DNA from: Nitrosophilus labii
GTDB taxonomy: Bacteria; Campylobacterota; Campylobacteria; Campylobacterales; Nitratiruptoraceae
Direction of reading: 5' to 3'
DNA: 64,000 nucleotides
NCBI RefSeq assembly: GCF_014466985.1
Contig: NZ_AP022826.1
Location: 682,001 to 746,000 of the forward strand
The translations under genes were made by a program, and so were the position numbers. Position 1 is the stretch's first letter. Every line of letters begins with the position of its first letter. The notes under the pieces were generated by a model that worked only from the letters and a program-made list of their open reading frames with translations, was not told the origin of the DNA and made no database searches. Below are positions 27,922-38,241 of this stretch, in pieces.

Positions 27922-29769
27922 CTATTCTTCTATATAATTTTTCAGTTTTTTGCCGACTTTTGGATGTTTTAGTTTTTTAATCGCACTAGATTCTATCTGT
28001 CTTACTCTCTCTCTTGTAACGTTTAACTCTTTTCCTATCTCCTCTAAAGTCCTATCGCTTTCATCAGGCATCAGACCAAATCTCATTCTAATAACGGCTT
28101 TTTCCCTTTCGTTTAATTGATCCAAGACATCTTCTATTTGATGTTTTAAATCCTCTTTAAGAATTGCCTCAAGAGGATTTACGGTACTTTTATCCTCTAT
28201 AAAATCACCAAACTTACCGTCCTCGTCACTTCCTATAGGAGCTTCAAGACTTATAGGCTCTTTGGTTATTTTAATAACGTTTTTGACTTTATCTACACTT
28301 AATCCCACCTCTTTGGCTATAGTTTCTACATCAGGCTCTTTTCCAGTCTCTTGTAGATGTTTTCTTATTATTTTGTTAATTCTGTTTATAGTTTCAATCA
28401 TATGGATAGGTATTCTTATAGTTCTTGCCTGATCCGCAATCGCTCTAGATATTGCCTGTCTTATCCACCATGTAGCATAAGTAGAAAATTTATATCCCTT
28501 TTTGTATTCAAATTTATCAACTGCTTTCATCAAACCAATATTTCCCTCTTGGATCAGATCCAAAAACGGCAATCCTCTATTGGTATATCTTTTAGCGATG
28601 GAAACCACAAGTCTTAAGTTTGATTTGGCCATTCTGGTTTTGGCCTCTTCACTTATCTTTTTTCCTCTTTTAATCTGTTCTAATATTTCTTGAAGCTTTT
28701 CAGGTTCAAGGTTAAAACCTTTTTTACTTGCCTCTTTAGCTAAAAATAGCTTTTTAATATCCATATATGTGCTCACCATGGTTGCTTCAGGTACGGCTGC
28801 GGCAATATCTTCTTTACTCATATTTGTTATATTTTTCAAAATCTTTCTATGGTTTTCTCTTAGATGTTCGTTAAATAGAGGCAATTTATACTCTAATCTT
28901 TTTAGCTCTTTTTCAAATCCTTCGTCACTTTTTAGAGCCGTTTCTATAGATTTTACAAGTTCATTTATGAGTTTACTAGTAGGGCCTAGTTCCATCAGTT
29001 TTTCTTTTAAGATCTTTTTTTTGTACGTTAAAAGTAATTGGTGATATAACTTCTCCTCATCGCTTGCATCTTTCGGAACTTCTTTGTCTCTAACTTTTAA
29101 CCAATCCTTTTTTGCTTTTTCTAAAGCTTTGAAGGCTTCTATAACCTTTTTTTCTCTCTTGGTTCTTTTACTATTTTGTTTATCTTCTGCGCTTTCATCA
29201 CTATCTTCGTTTTCATCTTCTTCCTCAAAACTTTTAAATAGCTCTTTTACTCTTCTTTCTCTGTTGATTAAAGGTTCTTTATAATCAAGTATAAAATCTA
29301 TTAAATAAGGGATTGAACATATAGCGTCTAGTATAATATCTTCGCCAATTTCTATCTTTTTTGATAGTTCAATCTCTTCCTCTTTTGTAAGAAGAGGAAT
29401 CTGTCCCATCTCTCTTAAATACATTCTAACCGGACTATCGCTTCTGCTCCATTCAAGAAGCTCTTTTTCTTTCATAAGATCGAACTCTTCCGCTAGCTCT
29501 TCTTCCGATAGACTCTTTTTTGCTTCCTCTTTTTTTTCTTTTTCTTCAATATTTAAAAGTTTCGCCGCTTCAGCAGATGTGATAAGCTTTACGTTATATT
29601 TGTCAGTTAAAGACTTAACTTTTTTTGCTTGAGCCAAAGTAGGCTGTTTATCGAAAGCTTCCACAACCTTTTCATATGTCAAATTGGAGTTTTTGTGCTC
29701 TTCAAAAAGCTCTTCAAGTTTTTTATTTAGGTTTTTTGTTTTGGAAGTAGTTGTTTTAGTAGCAGCCAT
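27922..29769 (-). CDS. rpoD: RNA polymerase primary sigma factor (sigma-70)
   Basis: 615 residues. Region 1.1 fills about the first 100; region 1.2 has [31 protein letters not shown]. Region 2 has [40 protein letters not shown]. Region 4 ends with [27 protein letters not shown]. An acidic, low-complexity insert ([17 protein letters not shown]) sits in the nonconserved region. It is the housekeeping sigma for the -10 boxes proposed here. Confidence 0.97.
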   Translation of the reverse strand: MAATKTTTSKTKNLNKKLEELFEEHKNSNLTYEKVVEAFDKQPTLAQAKKVKSLTDKYNVKLITSAEAAKLLNIEEKEKKEEAKKSLSEEELAEEFDLMKEKELLEWSRSDSPVRMYLREMGQIPLLTKEEEIELSKKIEIGEDIILDAICSIPYLIDFILDYKEPLINRERRVKELFKSFEEEDENEDSDESAEDKQNSKRTKREKKVIEAFKALEKAKKDWLKVRDKEVPKDASDEEKLYHQLLLTYKKKILKEKLMELGPTSKLINELVKSIETALKSDEGFEKELKRLEYKLPLFNEHLRENHRKILKNITNMSKEDIAAAVPEATMVSTYMDIKKLFLAKEASKKGFNLEPEKLQEILEQIKRGKKISEEAKTRMAKSNLRLVVSIAKRYTNRGLPFLDLIQEGNIGLMKAVDKFEYKKGYKFSTYATWWIRQAISRAIADQARTIRIPIHMIETINRINKIIRKHLQETGKEPDVETIAKEVGLSVDKVKNVIKITKEPISLEAPIGSDEDGKFGDFIEDKSTVNPLEAILKEDLKHQIEDVLDQLNEREKAVIRMRFGLMPDESDRTLEEIGKELNVTRERVRQIESSAIKKLKHPKVGKKLKNYIEE

Positions 29770-29947
29770 ATTGAGTTTGCTCCTTATAAAATTTGTCTAA
29801 TGCCCAAATCTTGCCCGATTATACACAAAAATATTTAAAAAATAATTAATAATTTTAATTATATTAAACTTACTTGAATGAAAGTTTTATTTTTTTTCAA
29901 TTTTTGGTAAAATCACTTAAATTTTTTAAGGCTGGAAGGAATTTGAT

Positions 29948-30451
29948 ATGAATATTATAACAGGTAAGGTTTGGAAATTTGGTGACAATATAGATACCGA
30001 TCTTATCATAGCTGCACGATATCTTACAACTTCGGATCCCCATGAACTTGCAAAACATGTTATGGAAGACGCAGATCCTGAGTTTGCAAAAAAAATGAAT
30101 CCTGGTGATATTATTGTGGCGGGAGAAAATTTTGGTTGCGGAAGTAGCCGAGAGCATGCCCCAATAGCTTTGAAGGCTGCAGGAGTAGCTGCAGTGGTAG
30201 CAAAAAGTTTTGCAAGAATATTTTATAGAAACGCATTTAATATGGGATTGCCGATTTTTGAGTTAAAAGATTCCGATAAGATAAATGAAGGAGATTTGAT
30301 CTCAATCGATATGGATAAAGGAATCATCAAAGATGTCAATAAAAATATAGAGTATAAATTCTCTCCTATACCGCCTTTTATGCAAGAACTTCTTGCTTGT
30401 GGCGGTCTTATAAATTATGCAAAAGCGGAGATGTTAAAAAAGGGTGAGTAG
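29948..30451 (+). CDS. leuD: 3-isopropylmalate dehydratase small subunit
   Basis: With LeuC it isomerises 2- to 3-isopropylmalate in leucine synthesis. [28 protein letters not shown] and [14 protein letters not shown] are the small-subunit signatures. Length, 167 residues, is normal for the short type. leuC is not adjacent. leuB follows 66 bp later, so this is a partial leu operon. SD is AAGGAAT before the ATG. Confidence 0.95.
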   Translation: MNIITGKVWKFGDNIDTDLIIAARYLTTSDPHELAKHVMEDADPEFAKKMNPGDIIVAGENFGCGSSREHAPIALKAAGVAAVVAKSFARIFYRNAFNMGLPIFELKDSDKINEGDLISIDMDKGIIKDVNKNIEYKFSPIPPFMQELLACGGLINYAKAEMLKKGE

Positions 30452-30517
30452 TTAACTGATTGAGTTGTTTGCTTATTGTTATCGAATAACCTTTTTAACT
30501 AAAACTATGGAGGAAAG

Positions 30518-31588
30518 ATGAGAAAATACAAAATAGCCGTTATCAAAGGTGACGGTATAGGTCCCGAGATTGTAGATGAAGCTATAAAAGTACTAGATGC
30601 CGTAAGTGTGAAAGAGGGTTTTGAGCTCTCTTACAAAGAGTATCTGATGGGTGGGGCCGCTTACGACGTTTTTGGTGATCCTCTACCGGAAGAGACTGTA
30701 GAGGGGGCTAAAAATGCTGATGCTATACTTTTTGGAGCTATCGGCGGTGAGAAATGGGACAGTTTACCTAGAGACAAAAGACCCGAAACCGGGCTTTTGA
30801 AACTTAGGAAAGCTCTTGGCGTATATGCAAATTTAAGACCTGTTACCGTATATGACGAACTTATCAATGCAAGTACTTTAAAACCGGAAGTTATAAAAGG
30901 TGTGGACCTTTTAGTGGTGAGAGAACTAATAGGCGGTATATACTTTGGTCAGCCAAGAGCGTTTGAGGAGGATAGAGCTTATAACACGATGGTTTATACT
31001 AAAGCAGAGATTGAAAGAATCGCAAAGATCGCTTTTGAGATAGCTCAAAAAAGAAGGCTCAAAGTTACATCTGTAGATAAAGCTAATGTGCTAGAAGTGA
31101 GTCAGCTTTGGAGAGAGACCGTAGAAGAGGTTGCTAAAGATTATCCTGAAGTTACGCTAGAACATATGTATGTAGATAATGCGGCTATGCAACTAGTTCG
31201 CGATCCGAAACAGTTTGACGTTATCTTAACCGGAAATATTTTCGGTGATATTTTAAGCGATGAAGCTAGTATGTTAAGCGGTTCTATCGGTCTTTTGCCA
31301 AGTGCTTCGGTGGGCGATAAACACGGACTTTATGAGCCTATTCATGGAAGCGCACCGGATATAGCCGGACAGGGTATTGCAAACCCTATAGCTACGATTG
31401 CTAGCGCTAGTATGATGTTAAGATATCAAGTTGGAGAAGATAAAGCGGCAGATAGAATAGATAGAGCTATAAAGAGAGTTTTGAAAGAGGGTTACAGAAC
31501 AAAAGATTTAAGCGGTTTTGACGCCAAAGAGATAGTTACCACAAACGAGATGGGCTCGCTAATAGCGCAATATGCTTCCGAAGATTAA
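30518..31588 (+). CDS. leuB: 3-isopropylmalate dehydrogenase
   Basis: NAD-dependent oxidative decarboxylation of 3-isopropylmalate. The start [34 protein letters not shown] and [25 protein letters not shown] are characteristic of LeuB rather than isocitrate dehydrogenase. Length, 356 residues, is normal. It has a GGAGG ribosome site. The stop overlaps the next gene start by 17 bp, an unusual coupling of leucine synthesis with a tRNA-processing-type enzyme. Confidence 0.96.
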   Translation: MRKYKIAVIKGDGIGPEIVDEAIKVLDAVSVKEGFELSYKEYLMGGAAYDVFGDPLPEETVEGAKNADAILFGAIGGEKWDSLPRDKRPETGLLKLRKALGVYANLRPVTVYDELINASTLKPEVIKGVDLLVVRELIGGIYFGQPRAFEEDRAYNTMVYTKAEIERIAKIAFEIAQKRRLKVTSVDKANVLEVSQLWRETVEEVAKDYPEVTLEHMYVDNAAMQLVRDPKQFDVILTGNIFGDILSDEASMLSGSIGLLPSASVGDKHGLYEPIHGSAPDIAGQGIANPIATIASASMMLRYQVGEDKAADRIDRAIKRVLKEGYRTKDLSGFDAKEIVTTNEMGSLIAQYASED

Positions 31589-32759
31589 AAACGGGGAGCT
31601 TTTCCCCGATTATGAAACATTTCTTCCAAAAAATCTTCAAAAAGAGATTGGTTTTTTAAAAGATTTCTTCAAACCTTATACGGATAGAGTCTATCTTGTA
31701 GGCGGTGCTGTTAGAGATATGATAAGAAAAAGATATCATAAAGAAAATATAGAGATTGTTGATCTAGATATTGAGGTATATGGAGTTGATAAAACTTTTT
31801 TCGAATCTCTTATGCAAAAACTAAATGCTAAAGGGGTCGGCAAGTCGTTTTTCGTATATAAATATAAAGAAAACATTGATATATCTCTTCCTAGGGTTGA
31901 AAGTAAAATCGGCAAAGGGCATAAAGGTTTCAAAGTGGAGCTTGCTAAAAGCGAGAAAGAGGCTTCTAGGAGGCGTGATTTTAAGATGAACGCTTTGATG
32001 TTAAATATATTTGATGGAAAGATTTTGGATTTTTGGGGAGGAATTGAGGATATATTTAAAAAAAGAATATCCATTATCGATGAAGAAAAATTCAAAGAAG
32101 ATAGCCTAAGAGTCTTAAGAGCTATGCAGTTTAGCGCTAGATTTGGCTATAAGATAGAGAAAAAATCTTGTGAAATTATGAAAGATATAGAGCTAAATGA
32201 TCTCAGCAGCGAGAGGATTTTTTGGGAATTTGAGAAGATGTTCAAAGCTAAAAATCTCCATTTTGGCCTCTATTATCTTTTAGTTTTAGGCATTTTTAAA
32301 AAGATTTTTAATCTAGAACCAAATAGAGATTTTTTTTTCAGAACTGCTTTTGAACTTGCCAAAAATCGACATCTTTTTGAAAAAGAGATCTATAAGTTCT
32401 ATTTTTTATATATTATTGGAAAAAATCTTCATAAAAACTTTTTCTATTTTTTGGATATTTTAAAAACCCCTAATGAGTATTATAAAATCTTTAAAAGACA
32501 AAAACATTTGCCAAGAAGCAGAAGTGATCGTTTTTTGGTTGCACTTTCGATAATTTATCCTCTAAAAAACTGGTTAGGAAATTATAAAGAAGATGTTAAA
32601 ATTAGAGCGAAAAAATTAGGTTTTTGGGATAGAAGTTTTGATGGTGGAATATATCCTAAAGAGCTTTTAAAAAAAGGATTTATCGGTAAAGAGCTAGGGA
32701 CTGAGCTAAAAAGAAGAAGACTTGATATGATAAGAAAAAATTTCAAAGGAAAAGAATGA
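31572..32759 (+). CDS. CCA tRNA nucleotidyltransferase / poly(A) polymerase family
   Basis: A 395-residue class II nucleotidyltransferase. [16 protein letters not shown] and the DLDIEVYG acidic pair form the metal site. [15 protein letters not shown] and [18 protein letters not shown] are the head/neck motifs that read CTP and ATP. It adds or repairs the 3 prime CCA of tRNA, or is a partial activity of a split pair. The C-terminal part differs from E. coli Cca and lacks a clear HD domain. It overlaps leuB by 17 bp and purU by 4 bp. Confidence 0.82.
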   Translation: MLPKIKNGELFPDYETFLPKNLQKEIGFLKDFFKPYTDRVYLVGGAVRDMIRKRYHKENIEIVDLDIEVYGVDKTFFESLMQKLNAKGVGKSFFVYKYKENIDISLPRVESKIGKGHKGFKVELAKSEKEASRRRDFKMNALMLNIFDGKILDFWGGIEDIFKKRISIIDEEKFKEDSLRVLRAMQFSARFGYKIEKKSCEIMKDIELNDLSSERIFWEFEKMFKAKNLHFGLYYLLVLGIFKKIFNLEPNRDFFFRTAFELAKNRHLFEKEIYKFYFLYIIGKNLHKNFFYFLDILKTPNEYYKIFKRQKHLPRSRSDRFLVALSIIYPLKNWLGNYKEDVKIRAKKLGFWDRSFDGGIYPKELLKKGFIGKELGTELKRRRLDMIRKNFKGKE

Positions 32760-33592
32760 GAAACTATAGAGTTTTGATAGATTGCAAAGATGAGAAAGGA
32801 CTAGTTTTTAAAGTTTCTAAAATATTTTTTGAAAATAGTTTAAATATTGAAAAAAATGACGAGTTCGTCGATAAAACAAACGGAAAATTTTTTATGAGAA
32901 GCGAAGTAAGCGGCAAAATAGATAAAAACCTTCTTGAAAACTCTTTAAAAGAGGCGTTGCCGGCTGAGGCTAACATAAAGGTAATTGAGCCTAGAAGAAA
33001 AAAGATTGTTTTAATGGCGACTAAAGAATCGCATGTCTTAGGAGATATTCTTATCCGCCATTATGATGGGGAATTAGAAGCGGATATCGTTGCTGTTATA
33101 TCAAATTATGATATTTTAAGACCTCTTGTTGAGAAGTTTGGAATCGACTATTTTCACGTTCCCGTAGAGACACTTCAAAGAAGTGAGCACGAAGAGAAAA
33201 TTTTGGCACTTCTTGAGATGTTTGAAAAGATAGATTATATAGTATTGGCAAAATATATGAGGATTTTAACGCCAGATTTCGTTCAAAAATATGAAAACAA
33301 AATCATCAATATCCACCACTCTTTTTTGCCGGCTTTTATAGGAGCCAATCCTTACAAACAAGCGTATGATAGGGGTGTTAAGATTATAGGGGCTACGGCG
33401 CATTTTGTAAACAATAATCTTGATGAAGGACCTATTATAGCTCAAGACGTGATACACGTAGATCACACATATTCCTGGCAGGATATGAGAAATGCTGGTA
33501 GAGACGTTGAAAAAGTGGTTCTTGCCAAAGCGTTGAAACTTGCTTTAGAAGATAGAATTTTCGTATATGCGAACAAGACGGTAATATTTTAG
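32756..33592 (+). CDS. purU: Formyltetrahydrofolate deformylase
   Basis: Hydrolyses 10-formyl-THF to formate and THF. An N-terminal ACT domain (RVLIDCKDEKGLVFKVSKIF) precedes the formyltransferase fold with MATKESHVLGDI, NIHHSFLPAFIGANPY and GATAHFVNNNLDEGPIIAQD. Length, 278 residues, is normal. It can balance one-carbon pools together with FolD and may supply formate. Confidence 0.94.
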   Translation: MRNYRVLIDCKDEKGLVFKVSKIFFENSLNIEKNDEFVDKTNGKFFMRSEVSGKIDKNLLENSLKEALPAEANIKVIEPRRKKIVLMATKESHVLGDILIRHYDGELEADIVAVISNYDILRPLVEKFGIDYFHVPVETLQRSEHEEKILALLEMFEKIDYIVLAKYMRILTPDFVQKYENKIINIHHSFLPAFIGANPYKQAYDRGVKIIGATAHFVNNNLDEGPIIAQDVIHVDHTYSWQDMRNAGRDVEKVVLAKALKLALEDRIFVYANKTVIF

Positions 33593-33608
33593 TAGTCCGA
33601 AATCTAAA

Positions 33609-34079
33609 ATGTTTAACATAGTTTTAGTAAATCCTCAAATCCCGCCAAATACCGGAAATATAGGTAGACTTTGTGTTAATACTAACTCAACTTTGCATTT
33701 AGTAAAGCCCTTAGGATTTGATATAAGCGAAAAAGCGGTTAAAAGGGCAGGGTTGGACTACTGGGAAAAGCTTGATTTGGTTATTTGGGAGAGTTTAGAA
33801 GAGTTTTATAAAGAGAATAAAAAGTATCTTGATAGATTTTTTTTCGCAACTACCAAATCGAAAAAGCCGTATTTTGAGGTTACTTTTAAACCCGGAGATT
33901 TTTTAATATTTGGTAGCGAAACCAAAGGTCTTCCTATGGAGTTTATGCGAAAAAATTGGCAAAACGCAATTACTATTCCAATGTGCGAAAACGGAAGAAG
34001 TTTAAATCTTTCTGTTAGTGTTGGAATTATTTTATACGAAGCGATAAAACAAAATATTGATAGTTTTTGTGGACATTAG
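33609..34079 (+). CDS. trmL: tRNA (cytidine(34)-2-prime-O)-methyltransferase, SPOUT family
   Basis: A 156-residue knotted methyltransferase that modifies the wobble base of tRNA-Leu. NIVLVNPQIPPNTGNIGRLC, LLKPLGFD-like HLVKPLGFD, FGSETKGLP and the end PMCENGRSLNLSVSVGIILYEA are all diagnostic. Length is standard. It follows purU by 16 bp. Confidence 0.92.
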   Translation: MFNIVLVNPQIPPNTGNIGRLCVNTNSTLHLVKPLGFDISEKAVKRAGLDYWEKLDLVIWESLEEFYKENKKYLDRFFFATTKSKKPYFEVTFKPGDFLIFGSETKGLPMEFMRKNWQNAITIPMCENGRSLNLSVSVGIILYEAIKQNIDSFCGH

Positions 34080-34118
34080 ATATTGACGAGGAGGTGAGTA
34101 TGATGAGTGGGATGATAT

Positions 34119-34243
34119 TTGGAATTGGGAATTAGGAATTGGGAAATTGAATTTTTAATTAAATAGTTTAGTAGGACTATTAGTTATAAAGCAACTTAAC
34201 TATTTTAACCAATTTCCAATTCCCAATTCCTAATTCCCAATAA
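34119..34243. repeat. Intergenic 7-bp-unit inverted repeat, copy 6 (best example)
   Basis: The left arm (about 34120-34147) repeats GGAATTG, GGAATTA and GGAATTG in phase. The right arm (about 34209-34242) repeats CCAATTT, CCAATTC, CCAATTC and CTAATTC. The two arms can form a stem of over 25 bp around a 60-nt A/T-rich loop. It lies between trmL and a small membrane ORF. Confidence 0.7.
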
Positions 34244-34257
34244 ACCAAAGGTTTTAT

Positions 34258-34374
34258 ATGAAAGAGATTATAGATACTATTGTTGTTATTTTATTTGTTT
34301 TATTTATGGTGTGGTTGATAGTTGGTTATCATCACCAAAAAGGACACCATAAAAGAGGAGAGGATGAAGATTGA
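34258..34374 (+). CDS. 38-residue single-helix membrane protein with a His-rich tail
   Basis: An ATG at 34258 follows AAAGG. Thirty-eight codons encode MKEII, then a hydrophobic helix of about 18 residues and a tail with HHQKGHHKRGEDED. The five His and the acidic end might bind metal. The stop overlaps the -35 of the antitoxin promoter by a few bases. Family unknown. A translated small protein is plausible but unproven. Confidence 0.5.
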   Translation: MKEIIDTIVVILFVLFMVWLIVGYHHQKGHHKRGEDED

Positions 34375-34399
34375 AATGTATTACAAAATGTGATACAAT
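34371..34399 (+). promoter_or_regulatory. Promoter and operator of the toxin-antitoxin pair
   Basis: TTGAAA (34371-34376), exactly 17 bp, then TACAAT (34394-34399) make a near-consensus sigma-70 promoter. A 19-bp imperfect palindrome, GTATTACA-AAA-TGTGATAC (34378-34396, one mismatch per arm), fills the spacer and half of the -10. It is in the usual place for autorepression by an antitoxin. Confidence 0.7.
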
Positions 34400-34421
34400 T
34401 TTAAAAAAAAGGATATATAAT

Positions 34422-34661
34422 ATGCTTTGTATTAGAGTTGATAAAGAGCTTGAACAGAAGATAGAGACTTTTTCTAAAGAGTTTAATATCACAAAATCAA
34501 AGCTTGTAAAAGAGGCTATTAAAGAGTATCTATCTAAAAAAACCCCATATGAGCTGGGGAAAAAATATTTTGGAAAGTATGGAAGCGGCGAAAAAGATTT
34601 ATCAACAACATACAAATCGAAAATAAAAGAAAAAATATATGGAAAAAATCATAATAGATAG
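34422..34661 (+). CDS. Ribbon-helix-helix antitoxin-like protein
   Basis: About 79 residues. LCIRVDKELEQKIETFSKEFNITKSKLVKEAIKEYLSK is a ribbon-helix-helix (CopG/MetJ-type) DNA-binding segment. The C-terminal tail, basic and unstructured-looking, would neutralise the toxin. The upstream TTG at 34371 is in the promoter, so I take the ATG at 34422 with AAGGA 8-9 nt before it. It overlaps the PIN-domain gene by 23 bp, the usual antitoxin-first order. Confidence 0.75.
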   Translation: MLCIRVDKELEQKIETFSKEFNITKSKLVKEAIKEYLSKKTPYELGKKYFGKYGSGEKDLSTTYKSKIKEKIYGKNHNR

Positions 34662-35061
34662 CGGCACAATTATTGCTCTTTTTGATAAAAATGATAAGTT
34701 TCATAAAAAAGTTTTGGACTTTTTAAAGGATTTCAAAGGAAAACTCTATTCTACATGGCCCGTCATTACGGAAGTTTCCCATATTTTAGATTTTAATTTG
34801 CAAGTGCAGATAGATTTTTTAAAATGGGTTAGCATTGGAGGGATAGAGATCGTCAGTTTAGATAATGAAGATTTAATAAATATTATAAATTATATGGAGA
34901 AATATCTTGATGTTCCTATGGATTTGGCAGACTCCTCTTTGATTGTGTTATCAAATAAATTAAATATCGACAAAATTCTAACTATTGATAGAGATTTTTA
35001 TATTTATAGAAACAGTAAGAAAATTCATCTTGTAAACGTTTTAGAACAATGTAAAGGATAG
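34639..35061 (+). CDS. PIN-domain toxin-like ribonuclease
   Basis: 140 residues. IIIDSGTIIALFD (first Asp), PVITEVSHIL (Glu), MDLADSSLIV (Asp) and KILTIDRDF (last Asp) are the four acidic residues of a VapC-type PIN nuclease. Family members cleave tRNA or rRNA and bind a VapB-like partner. It is coupled to the ribbon-helix-helix gene. glyS starts 3 bp after its stop, so read-through from the toxin operon may reach an essential gene. Confidence 0.8.
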   Translation: MEKIIIDSGTIIALFDKNDKFHKKVLDFLKDFKGKLYSTWPVITEVSHILDFNLQVQIDFLKWVSIGGIEIVSLDNEDLINIINYMEKYLDVPMDLADSSLIVLSNKLNIDKILTIDRDFYIYRNSKKIHLVNVLEQCKG

Positions 35062-35063
35062 AT

Positions 35064-37112
35064 ATGTTAAAACCGCTTTTAATAGAGATTGGTGTCGAGG
35101 AACTTCCTGCACTACCTTTTTTAAAAGAGCTTCCAAATATCGAAAAAAAGTGGGAGAAAATTTTAGAAGAGAACTCTTTAGTTTGCGAATTTGAGTTTTT
35201 TTACACTCCAAGAAGGTTGGTTCTGTGGCATCCTAAATTTCCCGTAAAACAGCCAGATTTCGAAGAGGAGCTTTATGGCGCCCCCATTGAGATAGCCTTT
35301 AAAGACTCTGAACCTACCAAAGCGGCTTTAAGTTTTGCTAAAAAGTGCGGTGTTGATGTTGCGAGTTTGGGTCGAGCCCAAAAAGGAAACAAAGAGGTTT
35401 TGTACTATAAAAGGACTATTAAAGGAAAAGAGGCCAAAGAGCTTTTTGAAGATATGATAGTAAAGTGGCTTAAATCCCTAAATTTCGGAAAAGCTATGAG
35501 ATGGGGAAGCCTTAAAGAGGAGTTCATAAGGCCTATTAGATGGGCTATAGTAAATCTGGAAAAAGAGTTCTTCGAATATAAAATATACGGTATAAACTCT
35601 TCAAACTTCACATACAGCCATAGATCGGTTACGATGGATAAGATAGAACTAAAAGACGCAAAAGATTATTTTGAAAAGCTTGAAAAAAACGGGGTAATTC
35701 TCTATCAAGATAAAAGATACGAAAAGATTTTACAAGAGTTTGAAGAACTTGAGAAAAATGAGAGTATCCATATAGAAAAAGATGAAGAGCTTTTAGATGA
35801 GGTTGTTGCTATTACCGAGTATCCTACCGCTTTAAAAGGCGAATTTGAGGAGCAATTTTTAGAGCTTCCTCCAGAAGTTATCATCACTAGTATGAAAGGG
35901 CATCAAAGATATTTTCCGATATTTAAAAACGGTTCTTTATATAACGGTTTTGTTGTAGTTTCTAATGCTAAAACCGATGATTTTTCGCTAGTTGTAAAAG
36001 GAAATGAGAGAGTTTTGAGAGCCAGACTATCAGACGCTCTTTTCTTTTGGGAAAACGATCTTAAAAAAGGACTCGACCCTGAAGGATTGAAAGATGTTAC
36101 GTTTATGGATGAGCTCGGCTCTTTATTTGACAAAGAGTTAAGAGAGCTAAAAGTTGCTCTAACTCTTTTTGAAAAGTACAAAAATAGACTTATTGAACAA
36201 ACCTCTTTGAACGAAGGTGAGCTAAAAGCCCTAATAGAAAGAGCGGTTATGCTCTCAAAAGCCGATCTACTGACGGAAATGGTTTATGAATTTACTGAAC
36301 TTCAGGGGGTTATGGGGTATTATTATGCTCTAAAGCAAAAAGAGGATGAGTTAGTTGCTTTGGCTATTAAAGAGCAGTATTATCCTAAGGGAGAAGATAG
36401 CGAGCTTCCTACAACTTTGTTTACTTCATTGATATCTATATCTGTTAAATTAGACACGCTGATGGCTCTATTTAGTATAGGAAAGATTCCAACAGGTTCA
36501 CGAGATCCTTTCGCTCTTAGAAGAGCAGCTTTGGGTATTATTAAGATTGTTCTAGCTGAAGAGATCCCTTTTGACGTCTCAAAAATTTTTGAAGAGTTAA
36601 AAGATGAGTATAAAGAGTTTGATACCAAAATATTGGAAGAGTTTTTTATAGAGAGGATATATCACTCTTTCGATGTGAATCCTTCCGTCGTAAAAGCCGT
36701 AATAGGGAGCGGAGAGAGAGATATTTTAGAGATTGCCAAAAAGATAGAGGCTTTAAAAAGCATAGTTGAGAGTGATGATTTCAAAGAGATTTTTACCACT
36801 TTTAAAAGAGTTGCGAATATCGTAAAAGATGTAGATATTGAAAAAGAGACAACAGTTAAAGAGACTCTTTTTGAAAGCAAATATGAACATGAGCTTTGGG
36901 ATAGTTTTAATGAAATTTTGAAAAAAGATTATGATAGATATGAGTCTAAACTAGATGCTCTTTTTGGATTAAAACCGGTTATTGACAGATTTTTTGATCA
37001 CGTTTTAGTAAACGTAGATGAGGAAAAGATAAAAAACAATCGAAAAAATCTAATCGCCTCAATCTATAAAGAGTTTAAAAAGATAGCTGATATCAAGGAG
37101 ATATCGATTTAA
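35064..37112 (+). CDS. glyS: Glycyl-tRNA synthetase beta subunit
   Basis: The tetrameric alpha2-beta2 type in this phylum. The start PLLIEIGVEELPALPF, the MRWGS block and FIRPIRWAIVNL are conserved in GlyS, as are SYSHRSV-like TYSHRSVTMD and TGSRDPFALRRAALGIIKI. It has the 682-residue length typical of the beta chain. The alpha subunit glyQ is not in this window. Confidence 0.96.
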   Translation: MLKPLLIEIGVEELPALPFLKELPNIEKKWEKILEENSLVCEFEFFYTPRRLVLWHPKFPVKQPDFEEELYGAPIEIAFKDSEPTKAALSFAKKCGVDVASLGRAQKGNKEVLYYKRTIKGKEAKELFEDMIVKWLKSLNFGKAMRWGSLKEEFIRPIRWAIVNLEKEFFEYKIYGINSSNFTYSHRSVTMDKIELKDAKDYFEKLEKNGVILYQDKRYEKILQEFEELEKNESIHIEKDEELLDEVVAITEYPTALKGEFEEQFLELPPEVIITSMKGHQRYFPIFKNGSLYNGFVVVSNAKTDDFSLVVKGNERVLRARLSDALFFWENDLKKGLDPEGLKDVTFMDELGSLFDKELRELKVALTLFEKYKNRLIEQTSLNEGELKALIERAVMLSKADLLTEMVYEFTELQGVMGYYYALKQKEDELVALAIKEQYYPKGEDSELPTTLFTSLISISVKLDTLMALFSIGKIPTGSRDPFALRRAALGIIKIVLAEEIPFDVSKIFEELKDEYKEFDTKILEEFFIERIYHSFDVNPSVVKAVIGSGERDILEIAKKIEALKSIVESDDFKEIFTTFKRVANIVKDVDIEKETTVKETLFESKYEHELWDSFNEILKKDYDRYESKLDALFGLKPVIDRFFDHVLVNVDEEKIKNNRKNLIASIYKEFKKIADIKEISI

Positions 37113-37134
37113 ATTTACTTAATTAGAGGTTGTT

Positions 37135-38241
37135 GTGATTTATGATTTTATAGTCATTGGAGCCGGTAGTGCTGGTGCTCATACCGCTTACTTTTTGAAA
37201 AAAGGCGGAGCCAAAGTTTTAGTATTGGAACAAAATGAAATAGCAAGCGGAGGTAGCGGAGCCGCCGGTGCTTTTATATCTCCTAGACTAGGGCGTGGAG
37301 GCCCTCTTCAAAAAGTTACCAACGAAGCTTTCAGATTTAGCGTAGATTTTTATAAAAAAAATTTCTCGCACCTTTTTCATCAAACGGGTATATTAAGAGT
37401 TCCAAAAGATGATGAGGATGCTAAAAAATTTGAAGAGTATAAAAAGTTTTTAGACGTAGAGCATACTATACTCTCTTCTGATGAGATAGAGGATTTAAAA
37501 GATTATGCAAAAAAATTTGGAGGTATCTTTTTTAAAGATGGAGGCGTAATAAATGCTAAAAATCTTTGTGAAGAGCTCTTAAAAGATATCGATGTAAAAT
37601 GCGCTATCTTGGTAAAAGAGTTGAAAAAAGAGGATAATTTTTTTAATGTGGAAGGATTTAAAGGTAAAAGTGTAATCTTAGCTACCGGAGCTTGGGACGA
37701 ACTTTTAAATGAGAGTTATATCAAGATTGGCAAAGTAGCCGGGATCAGGTTTGACGTTAAAAGCTCTTTAAATCTCCCATACTCGGTGCATAAAAAGATA
37801 TCCATATCGAAGAAAATAGAAGATAAAATCGTTATAGGCGCAACCCATAAAAGATTGGAAAATATAAATCAAAACTTTTGTAGGCCTGATGGCTCTTTAC
37901 TGCAAGAGGCAAAGAAAATGGCGGAATTTGAAGAGATAGAACTTTTGCAGATGTATTGCGGTGTAAGATCTAGCGTTAATGATCATCTACCTATCGTAGG
38001 AGAGTTGATAGATTTAAAAGAGGCGTTAAAACTTTTTAAAGGTGTGAAAAAAAAGCCGAAAAAAAGTGAGTTACCGAGAGAAAAAGGAGTTTATATTATA
38101 AATGGATTTGGAGGTAGAGGTTTTGTTTTTGGTCCCTACTTGGCTAAAATATTATCAGATTTTATAATTAACTCTAAAGAGATAGATGAAAGGGTCGATA
38201 TGGACAGATATTTTTACAGATTTTTAAAGAGGCTTAAATGA
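37135..38241 (+). CDS. FAD-dependent oxidoreductase, DAO family
   Basis: A 368-residue flavoprotein. FIVIGAGSAGAHTAYFLKKGG is the FAD-binding GxGxxG. GGSGAAGAFISPRLGRGG is the second conserved block. The last 30 residues hold the GFGGRGFVFGPYLA motif common to D-amino acid oxidase-like and MnmC-C-terminal proteins. Substrate could be a glycine-type amine or a tRNA base; I cannot decide. Start is GTG at 37135. It overlaps hemH by 4 bp. Confidence 0.72.
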   Translation: MIYDFIVIGAGSAGAHTAYFLKKGGAKVLVLEQNEIASGGSGAAGAFISPRLGRGGPLQKVTNEAFRFSVDFYKKNFSHLFHQTGILRVPKDDEDAKKFEEYKKFLDVEHTILSSDEIEDLKDYAKKFGGIFFKDGGVINAKNLCEELLKDIDVKCAILVKELKKEDNFFNVEGFKGKSVILATGAWDELLNESYIKIGKVAGIRFDVKSSLNLPYSVHKKISISKKIEDKIVIGATHKRLENINQNFCRPDGSLLQEAKKMAEFEEIELLQMYCGVRSSVNDHLPIVGELIDLKEALKLFKGVKKKPKKSELPREKGVYIINGFGGRGFVFGPYLAKILSDFIINSKEIDERVDMDRYFYRFLKRLK

